Shown: positions 8,527 to 17,895, numbered from the stretch's first letter. The stretch: DNA of 64,000 bases from Amycolatopsis acidicola (GCF_007713735.2 NZ_VMNW02000038.1:1-64000); one strand, 5' to 3'. The notes: generated by a model not told the origin, from the letters alone. Program-made: numbers and translations.

Positions 8527-9534
8527 TCAGCGGCCGGGGCGGTCGCAGGATCCGCGGACGTGGAACTTCGTCGGCAGGACCACGTCCTCGCCCCCGGTCT
8601 CGTCGCCGTCGAGCCGCGCGAACAGCACCCGGCCCGCCTGCGTGCCGATGTCGTGCGCGGGCTGTTCGATCGCCGTGATCGGCGGGTCGACGAACGGGAA
8701 CAGATCGGTGTCGTCGAAGGTGACCAGCGACAGGTCCGCCGGGATCCGCACGCCGCGCTCGCGCACCGCCTGCAGGGCCCCGATGGCCAGCATGTTGTTG
8801 AAGGAAAACACCGCGGTCGGCCGGGAACCGAGGTCGAGCACCTCGCACATCGCCTCGTAACCTCCTTGCGTGCCCAGGAATCCCTCGCGCACGCACTCCG
8901 GGCGCACGGTGAGTCCCGCCGACTGGCACGCTTCGCGGAACCCGGCGAGCCGCTGCGCCGCGGTCGGCATCCCGGCCGGACCGGAGATCATCCCGAGATC
9001 CGTGTGCCCGAGGTCGATCAGGTAGCGCACGGCTTCCCGGGCCGCGCCGAGGCTGTCGGTGCGCACCAGCGGGATGTCGCCCAGCTCGGGCGGGCGGCGG
9101 TCGACGAACACCGTGGGAATTCCGTTGCGCACCAAGCGCGCGACCCCTTCCCCGACGCCGCTGGAGGACAGCAGCGCCACGGCGTCCACCGTGCGCCGCG
9201 CGAAGGAGGCCAGCACCTGCGCCTCGCGCTCGGAGTCGAAGTCCGAGCTGGCGATGAGCACCTGGTAGCCGTGCCGCACGGCCTCGTCCTCCAGGCCGCG
9301 GGCGACCTGCGCGGTGAACGGGTTCGCGATGTCGGACACCAGCAGGCCGACCAGTTTCGTGCGGCCGCGCGACAGGCTCGCGGCGACGCCGTGGCTGACG
9401 TAGTCCAGCTCCTCGACCGCGCGCAGCACGCGCTCCGTGCGATCCGGGCTCACCGCCGCGCCGCCGTTGAGGACGCGCGCGACCGTCGCCGTCGACACGC
9501 CGGCCGCCTTCGCCACGTCCCGGATGCTCGCCAT
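8527..9534 (-). CDS. LacI family transcriptional regulator
   Basis: The 335 aa protein has a LacI HTH at residues 1-50 (SIRDVAKAAGVSTATVARVL). The hinge helix follows, then a periplasmic-binding-protein-like effector domain starting near KLVGLLVSDIANPF and ending with the conserved PPITAIEQP segment. It lies between the second aldolase gene and the MFS/FAD-oxidoreductase pair, and paired operators flank it on both sides. It probably represses both until the imported sugar acid or derivative is present. Confidence 0.93.
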   Translation of the reverse strand: MASIRDVAKAAGVSTATVARVLNGGAAVSPDRTERVLRAVEELDYVSHGVAASLSRGRTKLVGLLVSDIANPFTAQVARGLEDEAVRHGYQVLIASSDFDSEREAQVLASFARRTVDAVALLSSSGVGEGVARLVRNGIPTVFVDRRPPELGDIPLVRTDSLGAAREAVRYLIDLGHTDLGMISGPAGMPTAAQRLAGFREACQSAGLTVRPECVREGFLGTQGGYEAMCEVLDLGSRPTAVFSFNNMLAIGALQAVRERGVRIPADLSLVTFDDTDLFPFVDPPITAIEQPAHDIGTQAGRVLFARLDGDETGGEDVVLPTKFHVRGSCDRPGR

Positions 9535-9671
9535 GCGTTCCTCCCGCCTCTCCGACGATCACCAACCTAGGCCGTAAGCCAGGGCCGGCGGCCGGATCCG
9601 GTGCCCCGCCGGCACAGTATGTCGCCCCGCCCGTTGACAGAACGACCGTGTCCCACTCAGACTGTGGCGCA

Positions 9672-9691
9672 CGATGTCACCGGTTACATTT
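9672..9691. promoter_or_regulatory. LacI-type operator in front of the MFS gene
   Basis: The sequence reads CGATGTCACCGGTTACATTT. Bases 9674-9691 are the exact reverse complement of 18 bases of the operator at 8470-8489. It lies 46 bp upstream of the MFS start codon. Confidence 0.72.
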
Positions 9692-9737
9692 CTACTCCGG
9701 TGTCCCTGACCAGGCAAAAGCACAGCGAGGTGCCAGG

Positions 9738-11054
9738 ATGGCAGTCGAAAGCGGCACGAGCACGGAGCGGGCGGCCCCGCCCCGTCCGCGCGGGCGGAAC
9801 GTGCGATGGGCGGTGATCAGCGCCGTCACCGTCCTGACCATCACGAGCTACCTCGACCGCGGCAACCTGTCCGTCGCCGCGCCGGTGATCCGCGACGATC
9901 TCGGCTTCAGCGCGACGCAGATGGGCCTCGTGCTCTCGGCGTTCGTCTGGCCGTACGCGATCATGAACCTGCCCTCGGGCTGGGCGATCGACCGGTTCGG
10001 GCCGAGGATCATCATGACCGTCGCGGCCGTGGTGTGGTCGATCGCCGGAGCCGCCACCGGGCTGGCCCGCAGCGTCGCCTCCTTTCTCGGGCTGCGCGTG
10101 CTGCTCGGCATGTCCGAAGCGCCGCTGTTCCCCGGCGCGCTGAAGGCGACCGACGAATGGTTCCCCGACCACGAGAAGGCGCGCGCCACCAGCGTGTACA
10201 TCGCGGCCACCCAGGTCGGGCTGGCGATCGCGCCGCCGATCACCACCGCGCTGCTGATCGCGGTGGACTGGGAGCTGATGTTCGTCCTGGTCGGCGCGCT
10301 GGGCCTGCTCGGCGTCGCGTGCTGGTGGTACGCCTACCGCCACCCGGACCGCCATCCCCGCGTCAGCCCCGAAGAACTGGCCTACATCAAGGAAAACCAG
10401 CGCAGCGCCGAGGCTGCGGACGAGTCCTCGGCGCAGCTGGGCAAGCAGTGGGTGAAGCTGTTCAAGTACTCCACGATCTGGTGGATGATCATCGGCGGGT
10501 TCTGCCTGCAGTACGTGTTCTGGTTCTACATCACCTGGCTGCCCAGCTACCTCGAGTCGGCGCAGCACTTCTCGATCAGCGCTGCCGGGCTGCTCTCCGC
10601 GCTCCCCTACATCGCCGGCGGGATCGCCGTCGTGATCGGCGGCCGGTTCTCGGATCTGCTGGTGCGGCGCGGAATGCGCCCGATGGACGCCCGCCGCCGC
10701 ACGATCGCCGCCGGTTCCCTGCTCACCGCGCTCGCGCTGGCCGCCACCGCCGCCAGCACCGGCCCGGCGATGGCGATGACCCTGCTGACCATCGGCATGT
10801 TCACCTACAGCCTGACCACGGCTTCGTACTGGGCGCTGGCCTCCGACGTCGCGGAAACGTCCACAATGGTCGGTTCGATCGGCAGCATCCAGAACTTCGG
10901 CGGGTTCCTCGGCGGGGCCTTCGCGCCGATCGCGACGGGCATCATCGTGGACCGCTTCGGCGGGTTCGTGCCCGCGCTCATCGTGGCCGCCGCCCTGCTG
11001 CTGGTCAGCGTCGTGTCGTACGGCCTGCTCGCGAGGAAGAAGCTGCCGGTATGA
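9738..11054 (+). CDS. MFS transporter, anion:cation symporter type
   Basis: The 438 aa protein has twelve predicted membrane spans. The first helix contains SYLDRGNLSVAAPVI and the 2-3 loop WAIDRFGPR, as in ACS-family sugar-acid importers. ATG 9738 is chosen because it follows the operator and a GCGAGG ribosome-binding site; the in-frame start at 9648 lies upstream of the operator. Its stop overlaps the next gene as ATGA. It is probably co-regulated with the aldolase at 7519. Confidence 0.88.
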   Translation: MAVESGTSTERAAPPRPRGRNVRWAVISAVTVLTITSYLDRGNLSVAAPVIRDDLGFSATQMGLVLSAFVWPYAIMNLPSGWAIDRFGPRIIMTVAAVVWSIAGAATGLARSVASFLGLRVLLGMSEAPLFPGALKATDEWFPDHEKARATSVYIAATQVGLAIAPPITTALLIAVDWELMFVLVGALGLLGVACWWYAYRHPDRHPRVSPEELAYIKENQRSAEAADESSAQLGKQWVKLFKYSTIWWMIIGGFCLQYVFWFYITWLPSYLESAQHFSISAAGLLSALPYIAGGIAVVIGGRFSDLLVRRGMRPMDARRRTIAAGSLLTALALAATAASTGPAMAMTLLTIGMFTYSLTTASYWALASDVAETSTMVGSIGSIQNFGGFLGGAFAPIATGIIVDRFGGFVPALIVAAALLLVSVVSYGLLARKKLPV

Positions 11055-12367
11055 GCGTGGACGTCGTCGTGATCGGCGGCGGTTCGGCCGGAGTGGCCGC
11101 CGCCGTCTCGGCCGCCGAAGAAGGCGCGCGGACCGTGCTCGTCGAGGCCTCCGGGTCGGTCGGCGGGACGCTGGCGTGGCAGTGGCTGGAACATTCCGCG
11201 GGGTTCCACGACGTGCACGGCACGCGGGTGACCGGCGGGTTCGGGCAGCGGCTGGTGGACCGGCTGGTGCTGGCGGGCGGGTCGCCGGGGCACGTGCGGG
11301 ACGACGTGGGCTACACCGCCACGCGCACGCCGGTCGACCACGCGACCTTGGCGCTGACGCAGTCGATCCTGCTCGACGAAGCCGGGGTCGAGGTGTGGCT
11401 GCAGTCGATGCCCACCGGCGTTCGCGACGGCGTTTTGACCGTCCAGACGCCTGCGGGCACGCGGACCCTGCGCGCTTCCGCGTTCGTCGATACGACCGGG
11501 GACGCCGCGGTGGCCGCGCTCGCCGGGGCCCCGATGCAGCCCGACACCGCGGAAACGCAGCCCGCTTCGCTGGCGTTCAAGGTCGGCGGGGTGGACTTCC
11601 CGGCCCTGCTGGACTATCTGCGGGCGCACCCGTCGGAACTGCGCCCGGGGAGCGTGATCGCGGACGACGACGCCGAGCACGCGAACGTGTGGGGCCTGGG
11701 CGCGCTGCTCGCCGAGGGCCGGGAGCGCGGGCTGCTTTCCTTGCACCGCACGGAGCTGCACCTGGCCGCGTGGCCACGGCGCGGCGAAGTGGTGTTCAAC
11801 GTGACCCGCACGCCGACCGGGGCCGGGGACGGGTGGCTCGGCGCGGCCCACGCGCGGCTTTCCCGGCAGATCCTGGAAATCGTCGGCTGGCTGCGCGCGA
11901 TGGTGCCCGGTTTCGGCGAGTGTTTCCTGACGGCGGCCGGGGATCGCGTCGGCGTGCGCGAGTCCCGGCGTGTCGTCGGCGCGTACACGATGACCGGCGA
12001 GGACGTGCACAGCGGAGCCCGGTTCGCGGACGCGGTCGGGCGCGGGGCCTTCCCGGTCGACGTGCATTCGGCGACCAAGCCGGGCCTCTCCCACACCGAC
12101 GCCGTCGGTGCCGGATACGAGATTCCCTTGCGGGCACTGCAGGTTCCCGAAGTCCCGAACCTGCTGGTGGCCGGGCGGTGCGTGTCGTCGACCCACGAGG
12201 CGAACGGCACGCTGCGCATCACCGCGACGTGCTTCGTCACCGGTGAAGCCGCCGGCGTGGCCGCGGCGACGGCGGCCTCCGCCGGCGTTCCGGCCACGAA
12301 AGTGGATCCCGCCGAAGTGCGAAAGCGGTTGCAGGAAAGGAAAGCCGTGCTGAACGTCCCGGGCTAG
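11051..12367 (+). CDS. FAD-dependent oxidoreductase (FAD_oxidored type)
   Basis: The 438 aa protein begins directly with the dinucleotide-binding motif VVVIGGGSAGVAAAVSAAEEG. A second FAD motif follows near ASAFVDTTGDAAVAALAG, and the C-terminal FAD-contacting segment is LLVAGRCVSSTHEANGTLR. This pattern fits the FAD-dependent oxidoreductases often paired with catabolic carriers. It overlaps the MFS gene by 4 bp, so the two are translated together. The electron acceptor and substrate are unknown. Confidence 0.87.
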   Translation: MSVDVVVIGGGSAGVAAAVSAAEEGARTVLVEASGSVGGTLAWQWLEHSAGFHDVHGTRVTGGFGQRLVDRLVLAGGSPGHVRDDVGYTATRTPVDHATLALTQSILLDEAGVEVWLQSMPTGVRDGVLTVQTPAGTRTLRASAFVDTTGDAAVAALAGAPMQPDTAETQPASLAFKVGGVDFPALLDYLRAHPSELRPGSVIADDDAEHANVWGLGALLAEGRERGLLSLHRTELHLAAWPRRGEVVFNVTRTPTGAGDGWLGAAHARLSRQILEIVGWLRAMVPGFGECFLTAAGDRVGVRESRRVVGAYTMTGEDVHSGARFADAVGRGAFPVDVHSATKPGLSHTDAVGAGYEIPLRALQVPEVPNLLVAGRCVSSTHEANGTLRITATCFVTGEAAGVAAATAASAGVPATKVDPAEVRKRLQERKAVLNVPG

Positions 12368-12494
12368 GACAAACCGCGTGGTTTTCCCGAACCGGAAATC
12401 CGCGCGTATTCCTCGCAGGAAACCGTTGGGGTGCAACACTTTTCCGCGTCGCGCGACTTCACTGCCGGAAGCACGCGCGACCGGGAAGGCGGCC

Positions 12495-13262
12495 ATGCAC
12501 CCGAAATCGGGCTCGTTCACCAGCCGTGACCGGGACGACCAGGTCCTGGCGCAGTTCGGTTCCCCCGGCGCCGCCGCGCGGTACGCCGCCGAGCAGGAAG
12601 GCGCCGGTTCGTCGGCGCGGTTCGCCGCCGCCCGGCGCCGCCTGGTCCTGCGCGCTCTGTCATCGCCGCCCGGGCCCGAGGTTTTGGACCTCGGGTGCGG
12701 GCCGGGGCAGACCGCGTCGGCCCTGCTGCCGCGGTTCCGCGTGACGGCGCTCGACCGCTCCCCCGCGATGGCCGAGGAATGCACGCGCCGATGCGAGGGA
12801 GCCGTGCGGGCCGTGGTCGGCACGGTCGAAGACCTTCCGCTGCTGGACAACCACTTCGACGCCGTCCTGTTGCTGGGCGTCCTGGAGTACACCGACGCCG
12901 CGCGCGTCTTCCACGAGGCGAGCCGTGTGCTGCGGTCCGGCGGGCTGTTGCTCGCGAGCATGCTCAACCCGGGTTGCCCGCACCGCGTCGTCCAGCTCCA
13001 AGTGAAGTGGCCGCTCCTGCGCCTCGCGCGTGCCGTGGAGCGCGCGCTCGGCGTGCCGCCGGAACGTCGTCACGGGCGCGTCGAGCACGGCATGCGGATA
13101 CTGCCGCCCAGGGCGGTCCGCGATCTGGCCACCGCGTCCGGCCTCGTCCCCGCGGGCGTGACGTACTTCGACCCGATGCGCCCGCTTCCGGCCCGCGAAA
13201 TCACCGGCGGCTGGCGCGCCTCCTGGGCGACCGGCTACCTCTTCGAAGGCCGGAAACCGTGA
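12495..13262 (+). CDS. Class I SAM-dependent methyltransferase
   Basis: The protein is 255 aa from ATG 12495, preceded by GGGAAGG. Motif I is VLDLGCGPGQTA, the acidic residue after strand 2 is in TALDRSPAM, and the late motif is RVLRSGGLLLASML. The UbiE/Methyltransf_11-type core is followed by a C-terminal segment typical of small-molecule methylases. It abuts, tail to tail, the SMP-30 gene (stop codons adjacent at 13260-13265). The substrate is unknown. Confidence 0.85.
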   Translation: MHPKSGSFTSRDRDDQVLAQFGSPGAAARYAAEQEGAGSSARFAAARRRLVLRALSSPPGPEVLDLGCGPGQTASALLPRFRVTALDRSPAMAEECTRRCEGAVRAVVGTVEDLPLLDNHFDAVLLLGVLEYTDAARVFHEASRVLRSGGLLLASMLNPGCPHRVVQLQVKWPLLRLARAVERALGVPPERRHGRVEHGMRILPPRAVRDLATASGLVPAGVTYFDPMRPLPAREITGGWRASWATGYLFEGRKP

Positions 13263-14159
13263 TCAGGGGCGGCCGGCGTGCGGGACGTCGACCTCGGTGG
13301 TGAACAGCACCGCTTCCCTGGCCTGGGCACGCCGGTGCTCGAAGTAGTCCGGCGCCGCGCACATGAGCAGGGTCCGGCCGTCCTCGCCGCCGAGCATGCA
13401 GGCGTACAGGCCGAGCCCGTCCGGCGTGACGATCTCGTCCACCACCGCCCCGCCGGGCGCCACGCGCACGACGCGGTTGCCGATGGCGTCGGCGGCCCAG
13501 AGGTGTCCTTCGGCGTCGAGGGTGCATCCGTCCGGCCCGAGGACCAGCTGCCCGGAGATCTCCTCCGACGTTCCCGAGGGCAGCGGGCCGAACTCCGCCC
13601 ACACCCGCCGCCCGGTCAGCGCGCCGTCCGGGGCGAGGTCGAAGGCGGTGTACCGGTTGCCGAACGTCTCGCCCACGATCAGCGTGGCGCCGTCCGGCGT
13701 GATGACCGAGCCGTTCGGGAAGTACAGGTCACGGGCGACGACGGCGACGGTGCCGTCGGGGTCGACGCGTTTGAGCGAGGCCGTCCCGAACTCGCCGCCG
13801 CCCATCAGGTCCATGCCGAAGTCGCCGACGAAGATGTGCCCGCCATCGTCGATCACGAAATCGTTGAGCAGGCCGCCGCAGTGCGCGGACAGATCGGCCA
13901 AAGTGGACAGACGCCCGCCGTCCCAGCGGAGCAGCCGGTGATCCTTCATCGAGCCGACGACGAGCGAACCGTCGGGCAGCCAGCCCAGCCCCGATGGCTG
14001 CTGCTCCACCTCGACGACCAGCTCTTCGCTGCCGTCGGGACCGACCCGGCTCACCTGATGCCGGTAGAAGTCCGAAACCCACCACGAGCCGTCATGCCAT
14101 CGCGGCGCCTCGAAGAACGCGCCGCCGCCGAGGAGCACCCGAACTTCCCTGTCCGCCAT
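13263..14159 (-). CDS. SMP-30/gluconolactonase/LRE family protein
   Basis: The 298 aa length fits this six-bladed beta-propeller family. Metal-ligand residues are visible: the early glutamate in FFEAPRWHDG, the asparagine/aspartate in LLNDFVIDDGG, and PNGSVITPDG and HLWAADAIGNR later. These enzymes hydrolyse sugar lactones using Ca2+ or Zn2+. It stands alone on the minus strand. Given the two sugar-acid-type loci upstream it may act on a related lactone, but nothing links them directly. The in-frame extension to 14375 is rejected as non-family sequence. Confidence 0.85.
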   Translation of the reverse strand: MADREVRVLLGGGAFFEAPRWHDGSWWVSDFYRHQVSRVGPDGSEELVVEVEQQPSGLGWLPDGSLVVGSMKDHRLLRWDGGRLSTLADLSAHCGGLLNDFVIDDGGHIFVGDFGMDLMGGGEFGTASLKRVDPDGTVAVVARDLYFPNGSVITPDGATLIVGETFGNRYTAFDLAPDGALTGRRVWAEFGPLPSGTSEEISGQLVLGPDGCTLDAEGHLWAADAIGNRVVRVAPGGAVVDEIVTPDGLGLYACMLGGEDGRTLLMCAAPDYFEHRRAQAREAVLFTTEVDVPHAGRP

Positions 14160-14262
14160 GCGGGCACCGTACCAACAACCGGGGGCCCGGAAAACCGGCT
14201 CACCGGGCCTTGCCGGCGCACGCGCCACGCCGAGGGAGGTGCCCGCGTCCGCCCGGATCAGA

Positions 14263-14273
14263 TTGTTCGACAA
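14263..14273. promoter_or_regulatory. Short palindrome upstream of MFS exporter gene
   Basis: TTGTTCGACAA is a perfect inverted repeat with a 3-bp centre. It lies in the 214-bp divergent space between the lactonase and the MFS exporter. No regulator gene is next to it, so an operator role is only a possibility. Confidence 0.25.
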
Positions 14274-14373
14274 GAAATCGGACCAACGGAGCGTTTTTCG
14301 CTCAACGACAGAGCGAGTGGCCCGAATGTTACGGTGATCGTCGGCGATTTTGTCTGACGATCCGAGGTGGTCC

Positions 14374-15585
14374 ATGCTGAGGCGGTTCTCCCCGCGGTCG
14401 ACGTTCGCGGCGCTGACCGTGCGGAACTACCGGCTCTTCGCCACCGGCCAGGTCATCTCGGTGACCGGCACCTGGATGCAGAAGATGGCCCAGTCCTGGC
14501 TGGTGCTGGAACTGACGAACTCCGGCCTCGTGCTCGGGCTGACCACCGCCGCGCAACAGCTGCCCAGTCTCCTGTTCACCCCGGTCGCCGGGCTGTTCAC
14601 CGACCGGACGGACCGGCGCAAACTGCTGCTGTGGGCGCAGGTCGCGTCCATCGCCCCGGCACTCGCGCTCGGCGCGCTGGCCTGGACGCACCACGCGACG
14701 ACGTGGCTGATCATCGTGCTGGCGTTCGTGCTCGGCTGCATCGACGCCGTCGAAAAGCCGAGCCGGATGACCTTCGCGATGGACGTGGTCGGCCGCCGGC
14801 ACCTCGCGAACGCCGTGATGCTCAACGGAATCGTGCAGAACTCGGGCAAGGTCGTCGGGCCCGCCGTCGCCGGGGCGCTGATCGCGACCGTCGGGCTGCC
14901 GGACACGTTCTTCCTCAACGCGGTCTCGTTCCTGCCCGTCATCGCGGGCCTGATGATGATGCGCCGCGACGAGCTCCACCCCACCGAGCCCGCGCCGCGG
15001 CGCAAGGGCCAGCTCCGCGAAGGGTTCGCCTACGCGTGGAACAACCGCGCCCTGCGCGGGCCGCTGCTGCTGATGACCGTCAGCGGCACCCTGGCCTACA
15101 ACTTTCCCGTCGTGCTCCCGCTGCTGGCCAAGGACACGTTCACCGGCGGCCCGGAACTCGCCGGTTCCCTGTTCACCGCGATGGGCGTCGGCGCGATCGT
15201 CGGCGGGTTGTCGGTGGCGGGCGTGACCACCGTGACGCAAGGCCGGCTCGCGCGCAGCGGGCTGTTGTTCGCCGGGCTGCTGGCCGCGTCGTTCCTCGCC
15301 CCCAACACTTTGACGGCACTGCTCGCGATGTGCCTCCTCGGCGCCACCAGCGTCACCTTCCGCGCGGTCGCGACCACGCTCGTGCAGCTCACCAGCGACC
15401 CGGCCATGCGCGGCCGCGTGATTTCGCTGTTGCTCGTGGCGCTCAACGGAACCACGCCGATCGGCGCCCCGGTCATCGGCTGGGTCGGCGAGCACTGGGG
15501 TGCCCGTGCCGCGCTCCTCGTCGGCGCGGTGGCGACGGCGGCGGCCGCGTTGTTCCTCCTGCGCCGCACCGATCGTGTGACGTAA
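14374..15585 (+). CDS. MFS transporter, EntS/DHA3-type exporter
   Basis: The protein is 403 aa from ATG 14374 (GAGGTGG upstream; a TTG start at 14350 is less likely). Ten to twelve membrane spans are predicted. The N-terminus TVRNYRLFATGQVISVTGTWMQ and the loop TDRTDRRKLLL are typical of the DHA3/EntS-like branch (macrolide or siderophore exporters). No biosynthetic cluster is adjacent, so the exported compound is unknown. Confidence 0.87.
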   Translation: MLRRFSPRSTFAALTVRNYRLFATGQVISVTGTWMQKMAQSWLVLELTNSGLVLGLTTAAQQLPSLLFTPVAGLFTDRTDRRKLLLWAQVASIAPALALGALAWTHHATTWLIIVLAFVLGCIDAVEKPSRMTFAMDVVGRRHLANAVMLNGIVQNSGKVVGPAVAGALIATVGLPDTFFLNAVSFLPVIAGLMMMRRDELHPTEPAPRRKGQLREGFAYAWNNRALRGPLLLMTVSGTLAYNFPVVLPLLAKDTFTGGPELAGSLFTAMGVGAIVGGLSVAGVTTVTQGRLARSGLLFAGLLAASFLAPNTLTALLAMCLLGATSVTFRAVATTLVQLTSDPAMRGRVISLLLVALNGTTPIGAPVIGWVGEHWGARAALLVGAVATAAAALFLLRRTDRVT

Positions 15586-15685
15586 TACCGTCCAAAAGCG
15601 ACACTCCGGCGCGTTCGCGGCAAACCGATGTCCTAGCTGGTGGGACTTTCAGTAAAATCTCAGTCTGGCGCTGAACTCTGCGCCG

Positions 15686-16858
15686 GTGACGACGGATCTG
15701 GCGGCCGCGCCGGTGCGGCCGCGCGAGGGCAGGCTGCGGAACATCGACCTGATGCGCGTCACGGTCTTCTTGGCCGTGATCTCCGCGCACGTGGTGACGA
15801 ACACGCTGGACCTGGCCGGAATCGGGGTCGCGGGCTGGGGCATGCTGATGCACTTCACCCGCTACGCGTTCGTGTTCATCTCCGGTTTCGTCCTGTTCCA
15901 CGGGTATCGCGGCCGGAAGCTGACGCCCGCGACGTTCTGGCGGAAGCGCTTCTCCACCGTGGTGGTCCCGTATGTGCTGTGGACCTGTGTCTACTTCGGA
16001 CTGGACAGCTCGCTGGTGCCGTGGCCGAGCTTCGGGCTGTGGCTGGAAACGCTGGGGCAGCGCGTGTCGTGGGGGAACGAGTGGTACCACCTGTATTTCC
16101 TGCACCTGACCATCCAGCTTTCGCTGCTGTTCCCGCTGCTGCGCCGGCTGGTACGGCGGTCCGAGGGCAGGCACGGTCTCCTGCTCGCCGCGGCGGGCGC
16201 GATCCAGGCCGGGTACATGTGGATGATCTCCGAGGTGCCGGCGCCTGCGGGGCCGCTCGGTGAGATCTGGCCGCACACCGACATGATGCTGCCGCTGTAC
16301 GTGTTCTTCTTCGTGGCGGGCGCCGTCGCGGCCGAACACCGGGAAGCCCTGGACGCGTGGATCACCGGCCACCGCTGGGTTGTCGTCGCGATCGGCGTGG
16401 GCACGCTCCTCTTCACCGGCGGCGTGTTCGTCCTGCGGGCGCCCGACTACGCCTGGGCCGCCGCCGCGCCCACCTACCCGGCCGTCCTGCCGTGGGCGAT
16501 CGGCGCGACGCTACTCGTCTACGCCGCGAGCCTCGCTTGGTCGCGGCGTAGACCCGCCGACGGCTTCAGCGCGCGCCTGGTCGCGGCGGGCGCGCATCGT
16601 GCCTTCGGGGTGTTCGCCGTGCATCCGCTGGTGCTGTGGGTTTTGGAGGTCACGTTGGTGCCGTGGCTCGGCCGGGAAGTCCCCGACGCCCCCGCCCGCA
16701 CGGCGATCGTCTTCCTGCTCACGGTGGCGGGCGCGCTGGCGGTGGTGGAAGTCCTGCTGCACACGCCGTTGAGCAAGTACCTCCTCGCCCGCCCTCACGA
16801 ACCCCTTCCCGCGTCTCGTGTTGGCCCCTCCCGGCTACGCGTTGGCCGACGGGGTTGA
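15686..16858 (+). CDS. Acyltransferase 3 (OafA-like) membrane protein
   Basis: The 390 aa protein has about ten hydrophobic segments. The N-terminal RNIDLMRVTVFLAVISAHV contains the family's R/H catalytic pattern, and later segments are typical of Acyl_transf_3 O-acetyltransferases that modify cell-surface glycans or secreted metabolites. The start is GTG 15686. The last 13 codons run into the GTGTTGGC repeat patch at 16818, so the C-terminus may have been extended by repeat sequence. Confidence 0.78.
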   Translation: MTTDLAAAPVRPREGRLRNIDLMRVTVFLAVISAHVVTNTLDLAGIGVAGWGMLMHFTRYAFVFISGFVLFHGYRGRKLTPATFWRKRFSTVVVPYVLWTCVYFGLDSSLVPWPSFGLWLETLGQRVSWGNEWYHLYFLHLTIQLSLLFPLLRRLVRRSEGRHGLLLAAAGAIQAGYMWMISEVPAPAGPLGEIWPHTDMMLPLYVFFFVAGAVAAEHREALDAWITGHRWVVVAIGVGTLLFTGGVFVLRAPDYAWAAAAPTYPAVLPWAIGATLLVYAASLAWSRRRPADGFSARLVAAGAHRAFGVFAVHPLVLWVLEVTLVPWLGREVPDAPARTAIVFLLTVAGALAVVEVLLHTPLSKYLLARPHEPLPASRVGPSRLRVGRRG

Positions 16859-16998
16859 TGTGTTGGCCCCTCCCGTCGATCTGTTGGCCGGTGGGGTCGA
16901 TGTGTTGGCCGCCCGTCGGCAGCTGCGAGCCAGCGACAGCCAACTCGGGTCAACACACCACCCGGAACGGCCAACACACCGACGTGGCGAGCCAACAC
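16818..16998. repeat. Clustered GTGTTGGC repeats facing GCCAACAC repeats
   Basis: GTGTTGGC occurs at 16818-16825, 16860-16867 and 16902-16909, with close copies at 16840-16846 and 16882-16888, spaced about 20 bp apart. The reverse complement GCCAACAC follows at 16970-16977 and 16991-16998, with partial copies at 16939 and 16949. The patch is therefore a symmetric left/right array that could fold back on itself. It fills the space between the acyltransferase and hydrolase genes. Function is unknown. Confidence 0.7.
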
Positions 16999-17079
16999 AC
17001 CGACGGGAACCACCAAAACGCGAGGCCCACCACACCCATCCCCACCACACTCCCCCGCCCGAGGGCGGATACTGCCACC

Positions 17080-17895
17080 GTGCCCAGGATGATCACCAGC
17101 CACGGACTGACCGTCGACCACACCGAGCACGGCCCGGCACAGGGCCGCCCGCTCGTGTTGCTCGCCGGGTTCCTCGCGCCCGCGACGTCGTGGCGCCACC
17201 AGGTGCCGGCCTTGGCCGCGGCCGGGTATCGCGTGTTCGCCGTCGATCTGCCCGGGCACGGCACCGCGGGCCCGCAGCCGGACGGAACCGGCATGGACGA
17301 ACGCGCCGACGCGCTCGCCGAGTTCCTGTCCGCGCCGGGCTTGCGCGGCGTCACCCTCATCGGCGGGTCGATGGGCGGCAACACGATCTGGGCCTACCTC
17401 AGCCGGTACAGCGCCGACAGGCTGCGGTCGATCGTGATCGTCGACCAGACGCCCAAAATGCTCAACACCCCCGACTGGCCCCATGGCTACTACGGCTACG
17501 AACCGGGCAACGCCGAGACGTTCTTCGCGAACGGCATCCCCCGGACCGGCCACGGCACCCCGGTCTGGCGCCGGGGCAAGCGGCTCCTGCGCCTCCTGCA
17601 GGCGATGGGCGGCGCGCCCCGGCTCCCGCTCACCGCCGCCGACCGCGCCCTGCTGCAGGATCACGCGCGCCGCGACTGGCGGGAGACGTTGCGGGACAAC
17701 GACATCCCGGCCCTGTTCGTCGCGGGCGAGGAGAGCGAGCTGTGGCCGTGCACGCACGCTGCCGCGTCGGCCGCGCTCATGCCCCGCGGCCGCGCGGCGA
17801 TCATCGCGAAGGCCGGGCACGCGACCAACGTCGAGCAGCCCGAGGCGTTCAACCGCGGCGTCCTGAGCTTCCTCACCGATCCCGGCGTGCCCTGA
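17080..17895 (+). CDS. Alpha/beta-fold hydrolase
   Basis: The protein is 271 aa from GTG 17080 (ATG 17089 is the alternative; GAGGGCGGA lies just upstream). Key features are the oxyanion region VLLAGFLAPATSW, the nucleophile elbow LIGGSMGGN, a late acidic residue in FVAGEESELWP and the catalytic histidine in AKAGHATNVEQP. This is a canonical Ser-Asp/Glu-His hydrolase. The substrate (ester, lactone or peroxide) is not evident. No partner gene is coupled to it. Confidence 0.88.
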   Translation: MPRMITSHGLTVDHTEHGPAQGRPLVLLAGFLAPATSWRHQVPALAAAGYRVFAVDLPGHGTAGPQPDGTGMDERADALAEFLSAPGLRGVTLIGGSMGGNTIWAYLSRYSADRLRSIVIVDQTPKMLNTPDWPHGYYGYEPGNAETFFANGIPRTGHGTPVWRRGKRLLRLLQAMGGAPRLPLTAADRALLQDHARRDWRETLRDNDIPALFVAGEESELWPCTHAAASAALMPRGRAAIIAKAGHATNVEQPEAFNRGVLSFLTDPGVP

